Source: Halobacillus shinanisalinarum
GTDB lineage: Bacteria; Bacillota; Bacilli; Bacillales; Halobacillaceae
Assembly: GCF_022919835.1 (NCBI RefSeq)
Contig: NZ_CP095074.1
Coordinates: 4,752,001-4,816,000 of the forward strand
Direction: 5' to 3'
Length of the DNA stretch: 64,000 bases
Shown one piece after another: positions 1 to 9,025 of the stretch. The first letter of the stretch is position 1, and every line of letters starts with the position of its first letter. The notes beneath the pieces were generated by a model. It made no database searches, had not been told where the DNA came from, and saw nothing but the letters and a program-made list of their open reading frames with translations. The translations under genes were made by a program, and so were the position numbers.

Positions 1-549
1 TTAAGCCGGATGAATTTCAAACTAAACCGTGCGGTGTTTTTATTATTTATTTCAGGGATGATGCTACCTATCCATGCTACGCTCATCCCCATATTTAAAT
101 TTACCGAGAATATCGGACTTTATGATACACTCTGGGCTTTGTTAGGACCCTATATTGCTTTTAGTCTTCCCATCTCCATCTTCATATTAACTCAATTTAT
201 GAGAGAAATTCCGAAAGCGTTAGAAGAGGCTGCTAAAATGGACGGGTGCACCCACTTCGGGATTTTCTGGAGAGTAATCCTGCCCATGCTTACACCGGCT
301 TTGATGACAGTGCTTATATACAATTTTATCCATTTGTTTAACGAGTTTATTTTTGCTTTGGTTTTAATATCAAGCCCTGGAAGTATGACACTGCCTCTCG
401 GCTTGCAGGCTTTTAAAGGAGAGTTCTCGGTGAACGTTCCCGGTTTAATGGCAGCTTTAACCTTAGCGAGCTTACCAATCTTGGTTGTTTATCTGTTCTC
501 CCAAGAGAAAGTAGTCAAGGGCTTAGGTGGAGGAGCTGTAAAAGAATAA
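1..549 (+). CDS. Carbohydrate ABC transporter permease (3' part)
   Basis: The reading frame is open from the first base of the window, so the 5' end of the gene lies outside; about 182 residues are seen of the 270-280 usual for MalG/UgpE-type inner permeases. Several hydrophobic membrane segments are visible, and the cytoplasmic EAA loop that docks on the ATPase reads EEAAKMDGCTHFGIFWRVIL. The protein would form half of the membrane channel of a CUT1-type sugar importer. The next two genes are Gfo/Idh/MocA dehydrogenases 38 bp downstream, suggesting one operon for uptake and oxidation of a polyol or sugar. The substrate cannot be told from sequence; given the neighbouring inositol cluster an inositol-like compound is a guess. 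Confidence 0.88.
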   Translation, partial: LSRMNFKLNRAVFLLFISGMMLPIHATLIPIFKFTENIGLYDTLWALLGPYIAFSLPISIFILTQFMREIPKALEEAAKMDGCTHFGIFWRVILPMLTPALMTVLIYNFIHLFNEFIFALVLISSPGSMTLPLGLQAFKGEFSVNVPGLMAALTLASLPILVVYLFSQEKVVKGLGGGAVKE

Positions 550-587
550 TCAGTGTTCAAGTATTAATGATAGGGAGGAGTAATTGA

Positions 588-1685
588 GTGGAGAAAGTTA
601 AGGTAGGAGTCATTGGGTGTGGAAATATCAGTGACATTTATTTCAAAAACTGTTCAACGGGCATCACCATTGAACTGGTAGCATGCTCAGATCTTAATAA
701 GGAGTTGGCAAAACATAAGGCAACGCAATATAACATCCCTCTTGCACTTCCGGTAAATCAACTTTTAACAAGTCCAGAAATAGATCTGGTCATCAATCTA
801 ACACCACCCAGCGTTCATGCAGAGATTTCGATCCAAGCCTTAAAGAATGACAAGCATGTATACAGTGAAAAACCGCTAGCTGTCAACCTTGAAGATGGAG
901 CCAGTATTGTCAAATTGGCTGAAGAGAAACAATTACTCGCAGGCTCAGCTCCTGATACGTTCTTAGGCTCTGGAATTCAAACCTGTCAGCAGCTAATCCA
1001 GAAGGGAGAGATAGGGGTTCCTTTAGCAGCTACTGCTTTCATGATGAAATCTGGTCCTGAACAATGGCATACAAATCCTGAATTTTTTTACCAGGTTGGC
1101 GGTGGGCCTTTGTTTGATATGGGTCCATATTATCTTACGGCTCTAATCCAGCTGTTAGGCCCTATAAATTCAGTAGTTGCTTCGGCCAAAATAAATTCCC
1201 ACGAACGCGTAATCAAAACGGGTGAAAAACAAGGAAGAAGTATAAACGTTGAGACACCGACTCATTATTCAGGAACATTAGAGTTTAAGAATGGTCCTAT
1301 CGCTACTATGAGTATGAGTTTTGATGTAGCGGCAACCGACACACCTCCAATGGAAATTTACGGGACAGAAGGGACTTTAAAAGTACCTGATCCTAATACA
1401 TTTGGTGGGCCTATATTCATAAAGAAAAAAGGTGAGGATAATTGGCGGGAAATTGAACTCGAATATCCTTATACAGAAAATTGCAGAGGATTAGGTGTCA
1501 TGGATATGATTTCTTCTATAAAATACAACACACCATTTAGAGCAAATAGTCAATTAGCCTATCATGTTCTAGAAACTATGCATGCATTTCATAAGTCATC
1601 AAATTCGGGAGAACGGGCTACATTACAAAGTCATTGTAAACCTTCTCCTTTACTTGTAGAAAACTCAAAACTTGAACCAAAATAA
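588..1685 (+). CDS. Gfo/Idh/MocA family oxidoreductase
   Basis: A 365-residue NAD(P)-dependent sugar or polyol dehydrogenase. The N-terminal Rossmann fold shows VGVIGCGNIS, and the family motif SEKPLAV (around residue 95) carries the conserved Lys. The C-terminal half is the usual substrate-binding alpha/beta domain, with GGGPLFDMGPYYLTAL where other members hold the catalytic Asp-x-x-x-His type motif (here Tyr replaces His). The start is GTG at 588, behind the strong ribosome site AGGGAGGAG. It sits between an ABC permease and a second dehydrogenase of the same family, so it probably acts on the imported compound. The substrate is unknown. Confidence 0.85.
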   Translation: MEKVKVGVIGCGNISDIYFKNCSTGITIELVACSDLNKELAKHKATQYNIPLALPVNQLLTSPEIDLVINLTPPSVHAEISIQALKNDKHVYSEKPLAVNLEDGASIVKLAEEKQLLAGSAPDTFLGSGIQTCQQLIQKGEIGVPLAATAFMMKSGPEQWHTNPEFFYQVGGGPLFDMGPYYLTALIQLLGPINSVVASAKINSHERVIKTGEKQGRSINVETPTHYSGTLEFKNGPIATMSMSFDVAATDTPPMEIYGTEGTLKVPDPNTFGGPIFIKKKGEDNWREIELEYPYTENCRGLGVMDMISSIKYNTPFRANSQLAYHVLETMHAFHKSSNSGERATLQSHCKPSPLLVENSKLEPK

Positions 1686-1703
1686 ATTGGAGGGTGAGTT
1701 AAT

Positions 1704-2747
1704 ATGAATAAAGTAAAAGTGGCTGTTATTGGATGTGGGAGTATTGCCCAGAAACGTCATCTGCCTGAATATAAAGTGAACCCGTACGTGGAAATTGTAG
1801 CAGTTTGCGATGTAGTCGAAAGCAGGGTCGCTGAAGTAGCCGAGAAATATGGTGCAAGAGCATTTGTTGATTATAAAGAAGTTCTACAGCTAACTGAAGT
1901 GGATGCTGTAAGTGTTTGTTTACCTAACTATCTTCATGCTTCCGTCACCATTGATGCCTTAAATGCAAAGAAACATGTGTTATGCGAAAAGCCAATGGCT
2001 GTTTCATTAGATGAAGCTAATGAAATGAACAATGCAGCGAAGGCTAACCAGAAAAAAATTATGATTGCACACAATCAGCGGTTTGTTTCATCTCACCATA
2101 AAGCTAAACATATTATTGAATCCGGAGAACTGGGTAAGATTTATAGCTTCCGAACAACCTTCGGACATGGTGGTCCAGAAAACTGGAGTATCGATGGTAG
2201 GACAAGCTGGTTTTTTAATAAGGAAGAAGCTTTTGTAGGAGCTATGGGGGATTTAGGGGTACACAAAGCCGATCTGATCCGTTACTTGTTAGGGGAGGTT
2301 TCCGAAGTCGGAGCATTTGTCGAAACTTCGGCGAAAGAAAATACAAGTGTAGATGATAATGCCATTTGTATTTTAAAAATGGAATCCGGGGTAGTCGGTA
2401 CGCTTACCGCCAGTTGGTCTTATGTTTCAGGCGGAGATAATACCACGGTAATTTACGGTGAAAATGGAACTATACAGCTAGAAAATGACCCCGATTATTC
2501 ATTGAAAATTGATTATAAGAACGGGGAATGTGTTCATTATAAGTTAGATAAAATTCAAACGAATGATGAGAAAGGGCAGACGACCACACATGTAATTGAT
2601 CATTTTGTAGATGCGATTATTTATGATCGTGATCCACTTGTAACGGGAGAGGAAGGGATAAAATCTTTACAGGTAATTCTTTCTGCTCTAGAATCAAATG
2701 AAAGTAAACAAATTACAAAGATCAATAGTATTGCAAGCGTTTATTAA
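1704..2747 (+). CDS. Gfo/Idh/MocA family oxidoreductase
   Basis: A 347-residue NAD(P)-dependent dehydrogenase of the same superfamily as the gene before it, 18 bp downstream with its own GGAGGGTGAG ribosome site. The N-terminal dinucleotide fold reads VAVIGCGSIAQKRHLPEY, the EKP motif is CEKPMAV near residue 97, and GDLGVHKADLIRYLLG gives the typical catalytic Asp-x-x-x-His-x-x-Asp pattern. Members with the QKRHLPEY signature include scyllo-inositol and other sugar dehydrogenases; the exact substrate is not clear. It is the last gene of the operon that begins upstream of the window. After it lies an 820-bp stretch with repeat element A. Confidence 0.86.
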   Translation: MNKVKVAVIGCGSIAQKRHLPEYKVNPYVEIVAVCDVVESRVAEVAEKYGARAFVDYKEVLQLTEVDAVSVCLPNYLHASVTIDALNAKKHVLCEKPMAVSLDEANEMNNAAKANQKKIMIAHNQRFVSSHHKAKHIIESGELGKIYSFRTTFGHGGPENWSIDGRTSWFFNKEEAFVGAMGDLGVHKADLIRYLLGEVSEVGAFVETSAKENTSVDDNAICILKMESGVVGTLTASWSYVSGGDNTTVIYGENGTIQLENDPDYSLKIDYKNGECVHYKLDKIQTNDEKGQTTTHVIDHFVDAIIYDRDPLVTGEEGIKSLQVILSALESNESKQITKINSIASVY

Positions 2748-3003
2748 TTAAAAGTACATTGTTATGCTTATTTAGAAAAGGCAATATCTTTGAATATACT
2801 CTAGCTACAACCTTGCGTGTTAATATTCTTTTTTCTAAAATAAAGAAACAGAAAAAATCACATGCATCATAAAACATCACATGAATATCACGAATTGTAA
2901 ATAAGTGAGGAAATATAGAAAAAGAAAATTGATTTAACAGGAAAATATCTATTCTGTTCCAATATGAAATAAAGCGTGATAAAGCTCAAATAACCCATCT
3001 AAA

Positions 3004-3151
3004 GAATGGGCGGCATGATGTGATAACGCCCAAAACCCATTTAAGACAATGGTTTTGAAGCATGAAAAGCGTAAAATGACTGGATATTAATATCAAATAT
3101 AATATTAAGAAGCCCTTTAAAAGTTCTCTGGACTTTTAAAGGGCTTCTTTT
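3004..3151 (+). repeat. Structured intergenic repeat element, copy A
   Basis: The short copy of a four-member family. The conserved core is a hairpin with stem GGGCG/CGCCC (3008-3031) and loop GCATGATGTGATAA, followed by a second hairpin (3032-3057; AAAACC/GGTTTT with a bulged C), one TGACTGGATA motif near 3078 and an intrinsic terminator (3107-3151; stem AAGAAGCCCTTTAAAAGT, T tract). Compared with copies C and D the second stem changes A-U for C-G on both sides, and the terminator has an unrelated sequence at the same place. It lacks the upstream TGACTGGATTATGACTGGAT block of the other copies. Confidence 0.75.
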
Positions 3152-3215
3152 TACTTTGCAGGAGAATCTTAGTTTTCTAAAATTATCGAAGAATTGTTAA
3201 ATCGTTCTTTGTTTG
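3107..3215 (+). repeat. Second short repeat family, copy 1
   Basis: From the terminator of element A onward, the sequence AAGGGCTTCTTTT, then GGAGAATCTTAG, TTTCTAAAATTATC and GAAGAATTGTTAA recurs at 23390-23475 with about 85 percent identity by eye. In the other copy the TTCTTAGAT/ATCTAAGAA arms form a perfect inverted repeat; here the arms are imperfect. Function unknown; it may be the end of a decayed mobile element. Confidence 0.5.
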
Positions 3216-3397
3216 TACTGGCATTCCAAGATTGGGTTCTACGTTGCTTTGGTGATAATGGAATTAGGATACCCAATTCGAATAATAATCACTCTTCTTT
3301 ACCAGGAGACATTACTGCTTCTTTACACAAATTAATTGACGGTACCCTGAAAAAGCCTTTATATATTTTAATCGTGTCTTTAAAAGACAAAAAGTAG
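3194..3397 (+). CDS. Short ORF of unknown function, probably a remnant
   Basis: A 67-residue frame starting at TTG inside the short repeat, with no convincing ribosome site. The peptide has some protein-like composition (FQDWVLRCFGDNGIRIPNSN, then SLPGDITASLHKLIDG and KKPLYILIVSLKDKK), which resembles a fragment of a longer protein rather than random translation, but I do not recognise the family. It lies in an 820-bp gap between two operons next to repeat elements, so a decayed gene end is the most likely reading. Confidence 0.2.
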   Translation: MLNRSLFVLAFQDWVLRCFGDNGIRIPNSNNNHSSLPGDITASLHKLIDGTLKKPLYILIVSLKDKK

Positions 3398-3567
3398 TCT
3401 TAATATTAGAAATACAAAAATTCTAAATTTTTCTATAATACGTACAAAGAAGGTTTTTAGCATAGCGACCACTATTTAACATATGAAAAATCAGGAATAG
3501 AAACAGCAATATTGGTCAAGTTTTCATTTTCCATGGGTACTTATAAATTGAATGGAGGAATTTTTTT

Positions 3568-4554
3568 ATGTTGAAAACAGGCTTGGTTACAGACATTTTA
3601 AGTTATATGCCATTTGAAAAAATGCTAGACACATGTAAGGAATTAGGGATAGAGACAATAGAGTTAGGATGTGGAAATTGGTCCAATGCTCCTCACTTAG
3701 ACTTAGATGGTCTTTTAGATAGTTCATACCAGCGTAGACAATTCTTAGAGACTATTGAAAGCAGGGGTCTTGAAATTTCCGCTTTAAATTGCTCGGGAAA
3801 TCAACTGGAACCTACTGAGCAGGGTGAAAAGCATGCGGAAGTTGTTGAAAAAACATTTAAGTTAGCGGGGCTATTGGGTGTGAAAACAGTTGTTATGATG
3901 TCTGGATGCCCTAGTGCTAGACCAGAGGATAGGGTTCCAAACTGGATCACACACCCTATTCTACCTCCTCACTTCGAAACACTAGATTGGCAATGGAATG
4001 AAGTAGCATTCCCTTATTGGGAAAGAGCGGTAAAAGTCGCAAAAGATTCAGGTGTTGAGAAAATTGCAATTGAAAATCTTGGTTTCAACTTGGTTCATAA
4101 CCCCGAGACATTATTGAAGTTGCGAAATGAAGTTGGTGAAATGGTTGGAATGAACTTAGATCCAAGTCATTTGTTCTGGATGGGCGGCGATCCAATTGCA
4201 GCGGCGAGAACATTAGGGAATGCCATTCATCATGTGCATGCTAAAGATGTTCGAATCGAAAGAGGAGTTAATGATGTAAACGGTTTAATTGATGTTAAGC
4301 CAATGGAAAGCTTTGCGGATCGTTCATGGAATTATGTAGCACTGGGGTATGGTCATAGCGTTAAATATTGGAAGGAATTTTTTACTGTAGTGAAAATGAT
4401 GGGGTATGAGGGAGCGATAGTTCTAGAAATGGAAGATTTAACAATGGATCCACTAACAGGTGTGAAAAAGTCCATGGATGTTCTCAGAGATTCACTCCCA
4501 AGAGATTTTAAGAAAGCAAAGTCAGGTTTTGTTTCAAGGGTAGCACGTGATTGA
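3568..4554 (+). CDS. Sugar phosphate isomerase/epimerase (xylose isomerase-like TIM barrel)
   Basis: A 328-residue AP-endonuclease-2/xylose-isomerase-like TIM barrel protein. Likely metal ligands are visible: Glu in IAIENLGFN, Asp and His in MNLDPSHLFW, His in HHVHAKDVR and Glu in AIVLEMEDL. The start ATG follows AATGGAGGAA at good spacing. Proteins of this type interconvert keto-sugars or inososes; some Bacillus members sit in inositol or ABC-sugar clusters. It stands alone after repeat element A and before a broken VOC gene. Its substrate is not known. Confidence 0.82.
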   Translation: MLKTGLVTDILSYMPFEKMLDTCKELGIETIELGCGNWSNAPHLDLDGLLDSSYQRRQFLETIESRGLEISALNCSGNQLEPTEQGEKHAEVVEKTFKLAGLLGVKTVVMMSGCPSARPEDRVPNWITHPILPPHFETLDWQWNEVAFPYWERAVKVAKDSGVEKIAIENLGFNLVHNPETLLKLRNEVGEMVGMNLDPSHLFWMGGDPIAAARTLGNAIHHVHAKDVRIERGVNDVNGLIDVKPMESFADRSWNYVALGYGHSVKYWKEFFTVVKMMGYEGAIVLEMEDLTMDPLTGVKKSMDVLRDSLPRDFKKAKSGFVSRVARD

Positions 4555-4615
4555 GTTGGACAATCTAATACGGTTTTTATTTTAAGATGGGGATTGTAAT
4601 ACATAAGGAGGGATT

Positions 4616-4986
4616 ATGATAAACTTAGGTATGATTCACCATGTCGGTTTAACTTCCAGGTACTTACAACAATCGAAGCGTTTTTACAGTGATGTCATAG
4701 GATTAAAAAGTATCGAACGTCCAGATGCTCCGCATAATGGTCTGTGATTTCAAGTAGAAAATCAGCAGGAGCTCCATTTAATTGAAGCTCCTCTTCCCGC
4801 TAACAACCTGAATGTGTCCATTGACCCCCAAGGTAACCATGTCGCATTCAGAGTAAAGGATTATCAAGAAATAATAGACAATTGAAAGCAAATCAGGTAG
4901 AGGTTATCGAACAATGGACAACAGATAATTTTGTTCAGTTATTCTGCTTAGATCCCGATGGACATACAATTGAATTCAACGCTTAA
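4616..4986 (+). pseudogene. Broken VOC (glyoxalase/bleomycin-resistance) family gene
   Basis: Translation from ATG 4616 gives MINLGMIHHVGLTSRYLQQS and FYSDVIGLK, the classic opening of a vicinal-oxygen-chelate protein. The frame hits a stop at about 4746 (GGTCTGTGA; an expected Arg or Trp codon). It then continues with FQVENQQELHLIEAP and GNHVAFRVKDYQEIID, meets another break near 4884, and ends in another frame with LDPDGHTIEFNA, the usual C-terminus. At least one nonsense and one frameshift lesion make it non-functional. A ribosome site (AAGGAGGG) is still present. Confidence 0.8.
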
Positions 4987-4990
4987 AATA

Positions 4991-5028
4991 ACCCGGATAT
5001 AAGACTATAAGTGGTCTTATATCCGGGT
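4991..5028. terminator. Bidirectional intrinsic terminator
   Basis: A 15-bp perfect stem (ACCCGGATATAAGAC paired with its complement) and an 8-base loop, followed by TATTTTTC on the + strand and preceded by A-rich sequence for the - strand. It serves the VOC remnant and the convergent AraC-type gene. Confidence 0.85.
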
Positions 5029-5034
5029 ATTTTT

Positions 5035-5946
5035 CTATTCACCTTCTCCGAAGGAAGTGATTTCATTATGTTTGTAGAGGGTGCGGAAACGCCCAGGAGA
5101 ATGACGCATCGAAGAGGTAAACACGCGAGTGAAATAATGAACAGAAGAGAAACCACTTTCAAATGCGATATCCTTAATGGGTAATTGGGTCATTTTAAGT
5201 AGGGTTGCCGCGTGCTGTAATCGTTCATTCTGGACAAAATCTGTATAGGTTTCCCTGAGCTCTTCAACAAACAGCCGTGATAAGTGCCGCTTGGAAACAT
5301 GGAAATGCTCGGCAATATCCGTGAGCTTTAACGTACCGGAAAGGTTGTCTCTAATGTGAAGTTTGACTTGATTTAACAGCGGTGACTTGGTTTCTAACTG
5401 TACCTTCTGTTTGTCGTTTTGTGGAAAAGGAATAAAGGTTTGTAATAATACATAAAGAAAAGAGCTTGATAAATTGGCTAATGTTTCTTTCGTTAAGGCA
5501 TGGCTTGGTTTTGCTGCTTGTAAATATAAAGATTTCCACAGAAGGGCAACAGGGGTGTCATCGGTTACATATAAGACCACGTTTGAACATTGCTCCGCTT
5601 TTTTCATGATTCTGATCCATTCCTCACATGATTCGGTTTCGATTAATTCAAAAGCTAAATAGATTAACTTCAACCCATCTTCACTTTTGATTTGATGAAG
5701 GACTCCTGGTCTTGATAGAAATATGGTATTTGGGACGAGGGAATACTTCTGATTACCGTCAATATAATATCCCTCACCATCCACCACAAAGCAGACTTCA
5801 AAAAACGCATGCTTATGAAGCAATGTATCATAATGGTTGGGAACCCCTCCCCAATAATGGACATGAAAGGTTGCATTATCAAGAAGGATTCGCTGAATCA
5901 ATTGGTTTAAAAAGCTTTTTCCAAATACTAATGGAGTTGTCGCCAT
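5035..5946 (-). CDS. AraC-family transcriptional regulator
   Basis: About 303 residues from ATG 5946, which follows GAGGGAG at 6-base spacing; a GTG at 5961 is a less likely start. The N-terminal part is a cupin-like sensor domain (HYWGGVPNHYDTLLHKHAFF, then EVCFVVDGEGYYIDG), and the C-terminal 100 residues hold two helix-turn-helix motifs (LTDIAEHFHVSKRHLSRLF and IKDIAFESGFSSVHYFTRVF). Such proteins are usually sugar-responsive activators. It is divergent from the IolG-like gene at 6378 with a 430-bp gap, and convergent to the preceding genes, so it may control one of these. Confidence 0.88.
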   Translation of the reverse strand: MATTPLVFGKSFLNQLIQRILLDNATFHVHYWGGVPNHYDTLLHKHAFFEVCFVVDGEGYYIDGNQKYSLVPNTIFLSRPGVLHQIKSEDGLKLIYLAFELIETESCEEWIRIMKKAEQCSNVVLYVTDDTPVALLWKSLYLQAAKPSHALTKETLANLSSSFLYVLLQTFIPFPQNDKQKVQLETKSPLLNQVKLHIRDNLSGTLKLTDIAEHFHVSKRHLSRLFVEELRETYTDFVQNERLQHAATLLKMTQLPIKDIAFESGFSSVHYFTRVFTSSMRHSPGRFRTLYKHNEITSFGEGE

Positions 5947-6377
5947 AAGAGTCTCCCTCACTTTCTAGACGCTAGTTTTAGTATAGCGCAAAGCCACATT
6001 ATGCTTTTACCGTGATTATACTACAAATTCCTTTATAGACTATTAAACACTGCTAGTTTGTATGGTATAAAGCTTATTATAGAATGATGGCATAAAAATG
6101 CAAAAATATGGCTTGATAATTTAAATACAATTTCTTATGTACTTTATATAATTTATGCCATAACCACAAAAAGATGGCGCTTTCATAAGAGGGGATAATC
6201 CTTGTCTTAAAATTTGTTGATTGTTGAAAGAAAATTTAATTATTAAAATTTGGATTTGTGGAAACCATTCTTTTCTACTTATTCTGTGTTTAAATGCCGC
6301 ATACATGTGTGAATCAAAGTAACGAATTTTGAAATAAACAATTCTTTGAAGTGGTTAAAATTAAAGGGGAGTTATTC
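5947..6377. other. Divergent promoter region, no gene seen
   Basis: An AT-rich gap of 430 bp between the AraC-type gene and the divergent IolG-like gene. No convincing reading frame, RNA gene or clear operator was found; several AT-rich -10-like hexamers are present (for example TATAAT near 6146). Confidence 0.5.
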
Positions 6378-7406
6378 ATGATCTTAAGAATCGGTGTAAT
6401 CGGAACAGGGGCTATTGGGCAAGATCACATACGCAGAATTACGCACTCTCTGCAGGGAGCAGAGATAGTGGCGGTTACAGATGTAAATGCTGAGCTTGCT
6501 AACAAAGTAGTTAAAGAAGAAAAACTGAATGCTGAAATTTACGGAAATGGGCATGAGGTGATTGAGGCTGACAATGTAGACGCTATTATTGTGACCTCAT
6601 GGGGGCCCACTCATGAGGAATTTGTGTTTGCTTCCATTTCGGCTGGAAAATATGTTTTTTGCGAGAAACCGTTAGCTACAACTGCAAAAGGATGTAAGAG
6701 GATTGTAGAGGCAGAAGAGGCGCATGGGAAGCCGTTAACCCAGGTAGGTTTTATGAGACGTTTCGATAGAAGCTACCGACAATTAAAGAAGATAGTGGAT
6801 AGTGGAAAAATAGGTGAAGCGTTGATGGTTCACAGTGCCCACCGTGCTCCAGAAGCGCCAGGCTTTAGTGGGGATATGGCTTTAACCGATTCCCTTGTGC
6901 ATGAAATGGACGTCTTACGATGGCTGCTTGATGATGATTATGTTTCTGCTCAGGTCCTATTGCCAAAAAGAACACGTTTTGCAGCGGAAGGGCTGCAGGA
7001 TCCCCATATTTTACTTTTGGAGACAAAGAAAGGTATTCGAATTAGTGTAGAAAGCTTCGTTAATTGTCAATATGGTTATGATATTCAATGTCAGGTAGTT
7101 GGAGAAATGGGGACGGCGAACCTTCCAGAACCGGCTAGTGTAGCGATTCGCAGTGAGGCTAATCTATCCAATGAAATTTTAGTAGATTGGAAAGACCGAT
7201 TTATTGATTCATACGATGTAGAGCTGCAAGAATGGATCTACTCCACTATAAAAGGAGAGGTGAGCGGCCCAACAGCATGGGATGGTTTTGTCGTAGCAGT
7301 AACAGCGGATGCGTCTGTAGAGGCGAAAAAGTCTCAAAAAATAGAACCCATTTCAATTCCAGAGCGTCCGGACTTCTACAGCAAGTCTCATGTTCTTCAT
7401 TACTAA
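6378..7406 (+). CDS. IolG-like inositol/sugar dehydrogenase (second paralog)
   Basis: 342 residues from ATG 6378, which follows AAAGGGGAG; a GTG 27 bases upstream is in frame but lacks such a site. The N-terminal Rossmann motif is [17 protein letters not shown], the family motif is [13 protein letters not shown], and [20 protein letters not shown] carries the catalytic Asp/His region. It strongly resembles myo-inositol 2-dehydrogenase but is more divergent than the copy at 13368, which matches B. subtilis IolG best. It may oxidise another inositol isomer (scyllo- or D-chiro-) or inositol-like sugar. It is monocistronic, with a terminator at 7445. Confidence 0.82.
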   Translation: MILRIGVIGTGAIGQDHIRRITHSLQGAEIVAVTDVNAELANKVVKEEKLNAEIYGNGHEVIEADNVDAIIVTSWGPTHEEFVFASISAGKYVFCEKPLATTAKGCKRIVEAEEAHGKPLTQVGFMRRFDRSYRQLKKIVDSGKIGEALMVHSAHRAPEAPGFSGDMALTDSLVHEMDVLRWLLDDDYVSAQVLLPKRTRFAAEGLQDPHILLLETKKGIRISVESFVNCQYGYDIQCQVVGEMGTANLPEPASVAIRSEANLSNEILVDWKDRFIDSYDVELQEWIYSTIKGEVSGPTAWDGFVVAVTADASVEAKKSQKIEPISIPERPDFYSKSHVLHY

Positions 7407-7444
7407 ACTAAAAGGTAAGAATAAATGATTGAAACGAAAGCATA

Positions 7445-7477
7445 AAAGATGACCCAGAAATACCGGGTCATCTTTTT
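7445..7477. terminator. Bidirectional intrinsic terminator
   Basis: Stem AAAGATGACCC/GGGTCATCTTT with a 9-base loop and a T run on the + strand (and an A run for the - strand). It lies between the IolG-like gene and the convergent tautomerase gene. Confidence 0.8.
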
Positions 7478-7482
7478 ATTGC

Positions 7483-7872
7483 TTATAATAGTCCAGTCAG
7501 GAATTGAACTTCTCCATTACCGAAGCTCCAATCCGCATCTCCGTTGTTTGCGATGGACACCATAATATTCTCGGGTGAGATATCACAACGTTCCTGAAGA
7601 TACACGGCAAAATTGTGATAAAGATTTTCTTTTTGTTGCTCTGTCCGAGGTCTGCTTGTGAGTGATATGACTACTACATCCTTGCTGCGCTCAAATCCTA
7701 GTCCCGTATCCTGGATGATCATCTCGTGAGCCGGATGCTGATGTACGATCTGGTATCGATCACGTTCTGGTACTTCAAAAGCATACACCATAGCTTCATG
7801 GGAGGCGTCTAACAAAGATTGGAGTTCTTCTTTAGATCTCCCCTCTACAATATCAAATCGAACTAATGGCAT
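7483..7872 (-). CDS. Tautomerase-family (4-oxalocrotonate tautomerase-like) protein
   Basis: 129 residues starting [20 protein letters not shown]; the N-terminal Pro after Met is the catalytic base of the family. An upstream in-frame extension would bury this Pro, and GGAGGAAG lies 6 bases before ATG 7872, so this start is preferred. The length and the second region ([37 protein letters not shown]) fit the long, fused two-repeat type of tautomerase. Such enzymes are often found near aromatic or sugar degradation genes but the substrate here is unknown. It is convergent to the IolG-like gene and divergent from the DeoR regulator. Confidence 0.85.
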   Translation of the reverse strand: MPLVRFDIVEGRSKEELQSLLDASHEAMVYAFEVPERDRYQIVHQHPAHEMIIQDTGLGFERSKDVVVISLTSRPRTEQQKENLYHNFAVYLQERCDISPENIMVSIANNGDADWSFGNGEVQFLTGLL

Positions 7873-8046
7873 TTCACTTCCTCCTTTGAGTAAATTTATC
7901 AAAATATATCATACAATTTAAAAAAATCATACACTTTTTCTATAAATAACCCCAAAAAATGATGAAGTTTTGAGTTTATTTTGGTAACATGGAGGAAAGA
8001 ATTCAAAGTGAGATACAAACATCAAACAGGATTGGGGTCATTTACA

Positions 8047-8799
8047 ATGATAAAGAATAAGCGGATCAATGAGTTACTTCAGTATGTGCAAAAGATGCAA
8101 ACAGTCTCGTTGGATGACTTGGTTAAAGAATTCAAAGTATCTAAAAACACGATCCGAAGAGATGTTCAAGAGTTAGTGGATCAGGGCAAGCTTCAAAAGG
8201 TTTATGGAGGTGTCTCAGCAAATAAATCTTCAACTGTACCTTACCATGATCGAAAAGTGCAAAATGAAGAAGGAAAAATTAAAATCGCAGAATTAGCCGC
8301 TTCCTATGTAGAGGATGGGGATATCATTTTTCTGGATTCCGGGACAACGACAGTTGAGGTGTTGGAATTTATAAAGGATAAAAATCTCATTATCGTCACG
8401 AATAATCTTGATTTTACTTTGGAAGCCACCCCTTATAGTAATTTAAAGATTTATTCAACTGGTGGGATGTATGAAAGGTCTACCAAGTCATACGCTGGCT
8501 TGGAAAGTGCAGAGGCAGTTAAAAGTTATAACTTCAGTAAAGCATTCATGGCTTCGACAGGCATCTCCTTAACAAATGGAGTAACGAACTCTTCTCCCCA
8601 GGAGACGCAAATTAAAAGTACGGTGGTCGACAGAAGTAGAGAAGTCTTCCTTTTAGTAGATCGTAGTAAATTCGATCATTATTCATTAACTACGTATTGT
8701 GATATGGAAGATATCGATTATTTAGTAACAGATGAAGCACCGGAAGACAAATACCATCAGTTTACTGAGAAAAATAATGTAAAGCTGGTCTTTCCTTAA
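8047..8799 (+). CDS. DeoR-family repressor, likely regulator of the inositol genes
   Basis: About 250 residues from ATG 8047 (MIKNKRINELLQYVQKMQTV); a GTG at 8008 behind GGAGGA is an alternative start adding 13 residues. The N-terminal DeoR helix-turn-helix reads VSLDDLVKEFKVSKNTIRRD with the wing YGGVSA. The C-terminal sugar-phosphate sensor domain has the typical DSGTTTVEVLEF and a VDRSKFDHYS loop. It stands just before the iolB promoter, in the position and family of B. subtilis IolR, which responds to 2-deoxy-5-keto-gluconate-6-phosphate. In B. subtilis iolR is divergent from the operon, while here it is collinear. Confidence 0.85.
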   Translation: MIKNKRINELLQYVQKMQTVSLDDLVKEFKVSKNTIRRDVQELVDQGKLQKVYGGVSANKSSTVPYHDRKVQNEEGKIKIAELAASYVEDGDIIFLDSGTTTVEVLEFIKDKNLIIVTNNLDFTLEATPYSNLKIYSTGGMYERSTKSYAGLESAEAVKSYNFSKAFMASTGISLTNGVTNSSPQETQIKSTVVDRSREVFLLVDRSKFDHYSLTTYCDMEDIDYLVTDEAPEDKYHQFTEKNNVKLVFP

Positions 8800-8845
8800 T
8801 CTAAACGGAGTCAAAAAATCATTGAATAAAATATTCTGAAAACGG

Positions 8846-8874
8846 TTGACTGAAAACGCTTTTAATAATATGAT
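8846..8874 (+). promoter_or_regulatory. Sigma-A promoter of the iol operon with overlapping cre box
   Basis: TTGACT (8846-8851), a 17-bp spacer and TATGAT (8869-8874) form a near-consensus promoter. Inside the spacer, TGAAAACGCTTTTA (8851-8864) matches the CcpA consensus TGWAANCGNTNWCA at 12 of 14 positions. The likely transcript has an untranslated leader of about 145 bases before iolB. This would give direct carbon catabolite repression by polymerase exclusion. Confidence 0.75.
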
Positions 8875-9025
8875 TGTATCATAATTTAACAATAAGTTAA
8901 CCAAAACATAACATCTATGCTGTGATTTAAAAGTTAAAAACCGTTTATTTATCTTTTTGTGATAACTTTTGGGTAATTATTTGGAAGTATTCGTTGGTGA
9001 CCATTAAATTAATGGAGGGATGAAA